Source of the DNA: Exobasidium rhododendri
Lineage: Eukaryota; Basidiomycota; Exobasidiomycetes; Exobasidiales; Exobasidiaceae
Length of the DNA stretch: 64,000 nt
NCBI GenBank assembly: GCA_026210745.1
Contig: CP110630.1
Location: 1,178,001-1,242,000 of the forward strand
Reading direction: 5' to 3'
Shown here: positions 61,552 to 64,000 of the stretch, piece after piece
Position numbering within the stretch: the stretch's first letter is position 1
Layout of the letters: each line of letters begins with the position of its first letter
Program-made: the position numbers and the translations under genes
Notes under the pieces: generated by a model
What the model was told of the DNA's origin: nothing
Database searches by the model: none
The model's input: the letters and a program-made list of their open reading frames with translations, nothing else

Positions 61552-63118
61552 TACTTTGCGAGTTCGTAAGCTGAACCTAGAAATGTGTCCTCCTGGGGGA
61601 CTCTAAAGAAGACTCTCAATTTAGAGAAAAGATGGCTTGCTCGAACGCTTCTTTCTCTCGCAACGAGGAATGACAGTCGTGTACTGGGAACACACAGTAT
61701 GCACCTTACTGCTCGCGTGCCGAGTCGGACGAATGTCGTCGTCGGGCGAGGTTGCTCTCTTGCTTGTGTACTTGATCGGGGAAAGGCGCGTAAGTGTGTC
61801 TGGTGGGAGAGGATTGCTTTGCGTTGCGGAGGAAGGCTGGACGTTGCAAGGTTGTTGTCTCTCACTTGCGAGGCTTGGCGATGAGGTGCACGAGTAGGCC
61901 AGCTGAGTCGCCTGACAGACCAAAGCTACTGCTAAGTGGAAAGTGATGCGACAATGATGGGAATGGAAGATGGTGATCAGAGATTGCAGACGAAGCAAAT
62001 ACAATTTGTCGTCTATCAACGTCTTAGGGCGTTCTGTCAGGAATACAAACTGGCTCCGCTGCAAATACCAAGCCGAACGGCCGCACAATGTGAGCAAGGC
62101 TGGGTGTCAAAGAGGCACTTCAGCCGCGTGAATTTGTCCAAAGTCTAGCGCGCGTTGCGTCGAAGGGGAGGGAGAAGAGGACAATTCTTAAAATTGGCAT
62201 TGTTGTTCGAGGGCATTAGAATTACTTATCATTGTCGCTCTATCAGTGTACCATACTTAAAGAATCCGTTATTGTGCTACTAATAGTATATGGTTGGCAG
62301 ATATTTATATTTAACTCAGAGAACTTCAGATGGTTCTTTCGAGGGGACTGTCTGGCAATCATGAGCTTGGGCGGGGAGGGAGGGTCTCTGCTGGATGATG
62401 ATTGTGAGGCAAGCATACGACCAAAAGCATTGATGGTTCTTTGCAAAGCACCTGTGTGAATGCCATGCTGAAATCATCAGCAATTGCATGTCTGCATCGC
62501 TCAGCAGTAAAGCTCTACCAGGTATCAGCTTTTATCTCTCTGAAGCTGCTTACACTTCCCGCTCCATTCGCTCATTACATCGTCACGGCAGCGGTTAGAG
62601 GTCCACGGTCTTGTAAATAGTGTGGCACTATCTCTGAGACTGCAACTATGATCAGCGCTGTGATCAATATGCATGATGAGGTGAACAGCTTCAATACTTG
62701 AGCTCAGACACAGCCTCTACACAGGGAGCAGAGCTGCTTTGCTTATCACGAAGGGTCGTAGGGGAACGGACATTACATTAGAGAGACTGAGTTCCTCTTG
62801 AGCTCAAGGCAAAGGATGTACCTCTTTCAGATGATTGAGATGATCGTGACCGCCCTTGTGACTTTGGAATGATGGAATGATGCTGGCTGAGGTAGGAGTT
62901 GCCCACAGAACCAATAGAGGGAAAGCCAGAGAGCCGCTTGTTTCTTGGAAGGCTGGCAGGGGGAGGAAGTGCACGACGCTAAGGAATTGAACGAGGGGCG
63001 GCGACGTGCAAAGTGTCTTCCGAGATGAATAATTCAAGATTTGGAATCTTTAGTCCTTACTGTTTAATTAGAAATTCGGAGCGCTTGCCCCCTTCTTGCA
63101 GGCCTTCGCACATCAACC
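61552..63118. other. Long intergenic region, no gene supported
   Basis: About 1.57 kb between two divergent genes. Short open frames on both strands show no conserved blocks. A splice-acceptor-like CTTCTTGCAG ends at 63101, 18 bp before the desaturase ATG, so a 5' UTR intron is possible. Confidence 0.45.
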
Positions 63119-64000
63119 ATGCCAGACGGTACCTCACCCGACGTCCTTGGACCTTTCAGATCTTCGTCGGCTGCTGCTCTAGAAGTCACTGATGTACGAG
63201 GGAAAAAGACACTGACTCGAGCGCAAATAGCCAAGCGGATCGCAGCAGGTGAAACTCTGGTGTTGCACAGAAGACGCATCTATAAATTGGACAACTGGCT
63301 GTCAAGACATCCTGGTGGTGAGCTTGCCATCTTGCACTTTGTAGGAAGAAATGCTACCGATGAGATAGAGGCGTATCACTGCGATGCGACATTGCAAAAG
63401 ATGAAGTCTTTTGTCATTGCCATGCTGGACGAGCAGGACTGGCAAGGCAGAGAGAACGAAGGATACAAGCCTTTGGTCCCACCAGTTCAATTGGGCTATA
63501 GATCAGGGAAGCTGGATCATCCAGACGCACAGTGGAACATGTGGGAGAGAGAAGTAGAGAGGACAAAGTCAGAACTACCAGACGAAGGAACGGATAAAGT
63601 TGTAGAGGCTAGACTCTCCACTCGACCTGAAGGGTTTCCTCTTCCTGCTTCGATGCTAGAACCTCCACCAAATCTAGAGACAATTATTCCAAGTCGAGAG
63701 CAGGAAATTTCTAGGGCATATCAAGAGATGCACAATCAAATCAAAGGAGCTGGGCTGTACACTCTTCGACCGATTGGCTACGCTCGTGAATGCGCTCGAT
63801 ACGTTGCGCTGGCAGCCATTGCCGCCAAGTTGTGGCAGGAGTCGTACTACCTCTGCTCCTCCTTCTTTCTCGGATTGTTCTGGCATCAGCTCACTTTTAC
63901 CGCTCACGATGCTGGTCACACCGGTATCACACACGATCATTTCACCGACAGATTGATAGGCACGCTCATCGCCGATTACCTGGGAGGCCTTTCGATCGGG
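63119..64000 (+). CDS. Cytochrome b5-fused desaturase, delta-8 sphingolipid type (3' end cut)
   Basis: The frame runs from ATG 63119 through the right edge (294 codons, no stop). Residues ~35-110 form a cytochrome b5 domain with the heme motif HPGG at 64-67. A linker of about 110 residues leads to the first membrane segment (about 220-255, YARECARYVALAAIAAKLWQ), followed by the first histidine box HDAGH at 263-267 and a THDH nearby. This order is that of front-end desaturases; the fungal member is the delta-8 sphingolipid desaturase used for glucosylceramides. The other two histidine boxes lie outside the window, so substrate is inferred. No intron is seen within the visible part. Confidence 0.88.
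   Translation, partial: MPDGTSPDVLGPFRSSSAAALEVTDVRGKKTLTRAQIAKRIAAGETLVLHRRRIYKLDNWLSRHPGGELAILHFVGRNATDEIEAYHCDATLQKMKSFVIAMLDEQDWQGRENEGYKPLVPPVQLGYRSGKLDHPDAQWNMWEREVERTKSELPDEGTDKVVEARLSTRPEGFPLPASMLEPPPNLETIIPSREQEISRAYQEMHNQIKGAGLYTLRPIGYARECARYVALAAIAAKLWQESYYLCSSFFLGLFWHQLTFTAHDAGHTGITHDHFTDRLIGTLIADYLGGLSIG

Overview
This window is nuclear DNA of a fungus, most likely a basidiomycete and possibly a smut relative (Ustilaginomycotina). The genes are compact and carry short spliceosomal introns of about 50-140 nt. Fungus-specific functions are present: homoaconitase of the alpha-aminoadipate lysine pathway, the DASH subunit Dad3, single-function SAICAR synthetase and a delta-8 sphingolipid-type desaturase. 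There are no bacterial operons, CRISPR arrays or ribosome-binding sites. I built exon structures by hand from GT-AG junctions, frame continuity and family alignment; every spliced frame given below closes arithmetically.

Layout. 1-4.5 kb: MAF1 (left end cut), UTP11 and the mitochondrial threonyl-tRNA synthetase MST1. 5.7-10.5 kb: a NADPH oxidase with an EF-hand-like N-terminus and a CDF metal transporter. 10.5-14.7 kb: an accessory-looking island. It holds a four-exon gene for a protein with two HNH-like modules, and degraded copies of pieces of the neighbouring genes lie on both sides (the MST1 tail on the left; a NADPH oxidase fragment fused to an inverted intergenic repeat on the right). 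14.8-17.7 kb: the betaine lipid synthase BTA1. 18.9-29 kb: PRCC-like splicing factor, MRP51, a complex I 17.8 kDa-type subunit, SOF1, cystinosin, an intron-containing tRNA-Gly(GCC), NHP2 and MSW1. 29-44.7 kb: LYS4, a GRAMD4-like protein, glutathione reductase, eL36, NOP10, ALG13, RER1, ADE1 and DAD3. 45-51 kb: a large PH-like protein and a RECQ1-type helicase. 52 kb: a small secreted precursor of near-identical repeats separated by dibasic Kex2 sites. 53-64 kb: an unidentified acidic protein, TYS1, a BolA protein, a G-protein gamma subunit, PAN6, a single-pass membrane protein with a polyglutamine tract, and the 5' part of a cytochrome b5-fused desaturase cut by the right edge.

How the genes fit together. 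Many serve ribosome production and translation: MAF1 (Pol III control), UTP11 and SOF1 (SSU processome), NHP2 and NOP10 (two H/ACA RNP subunits), eL36, MRP51, three aminoacyl-tRNA synthetases and a tRNA. Another group serves mitochondria (MST1, MSW1, MRP51, complex I, BolA, LYS4). Nine pairs are head-to-head and share short promoters. CACGTG palindromes recur in intergenic DNA, and two of them share a 12-bp core upstream of mitochondrial genes.

The most promising undescribed elements are the Kex2-type repeat peptide precursor at 51956-52450 and the tandem HNH-like gene with its flanking gene fragments at about 10.7-14.6 kb.
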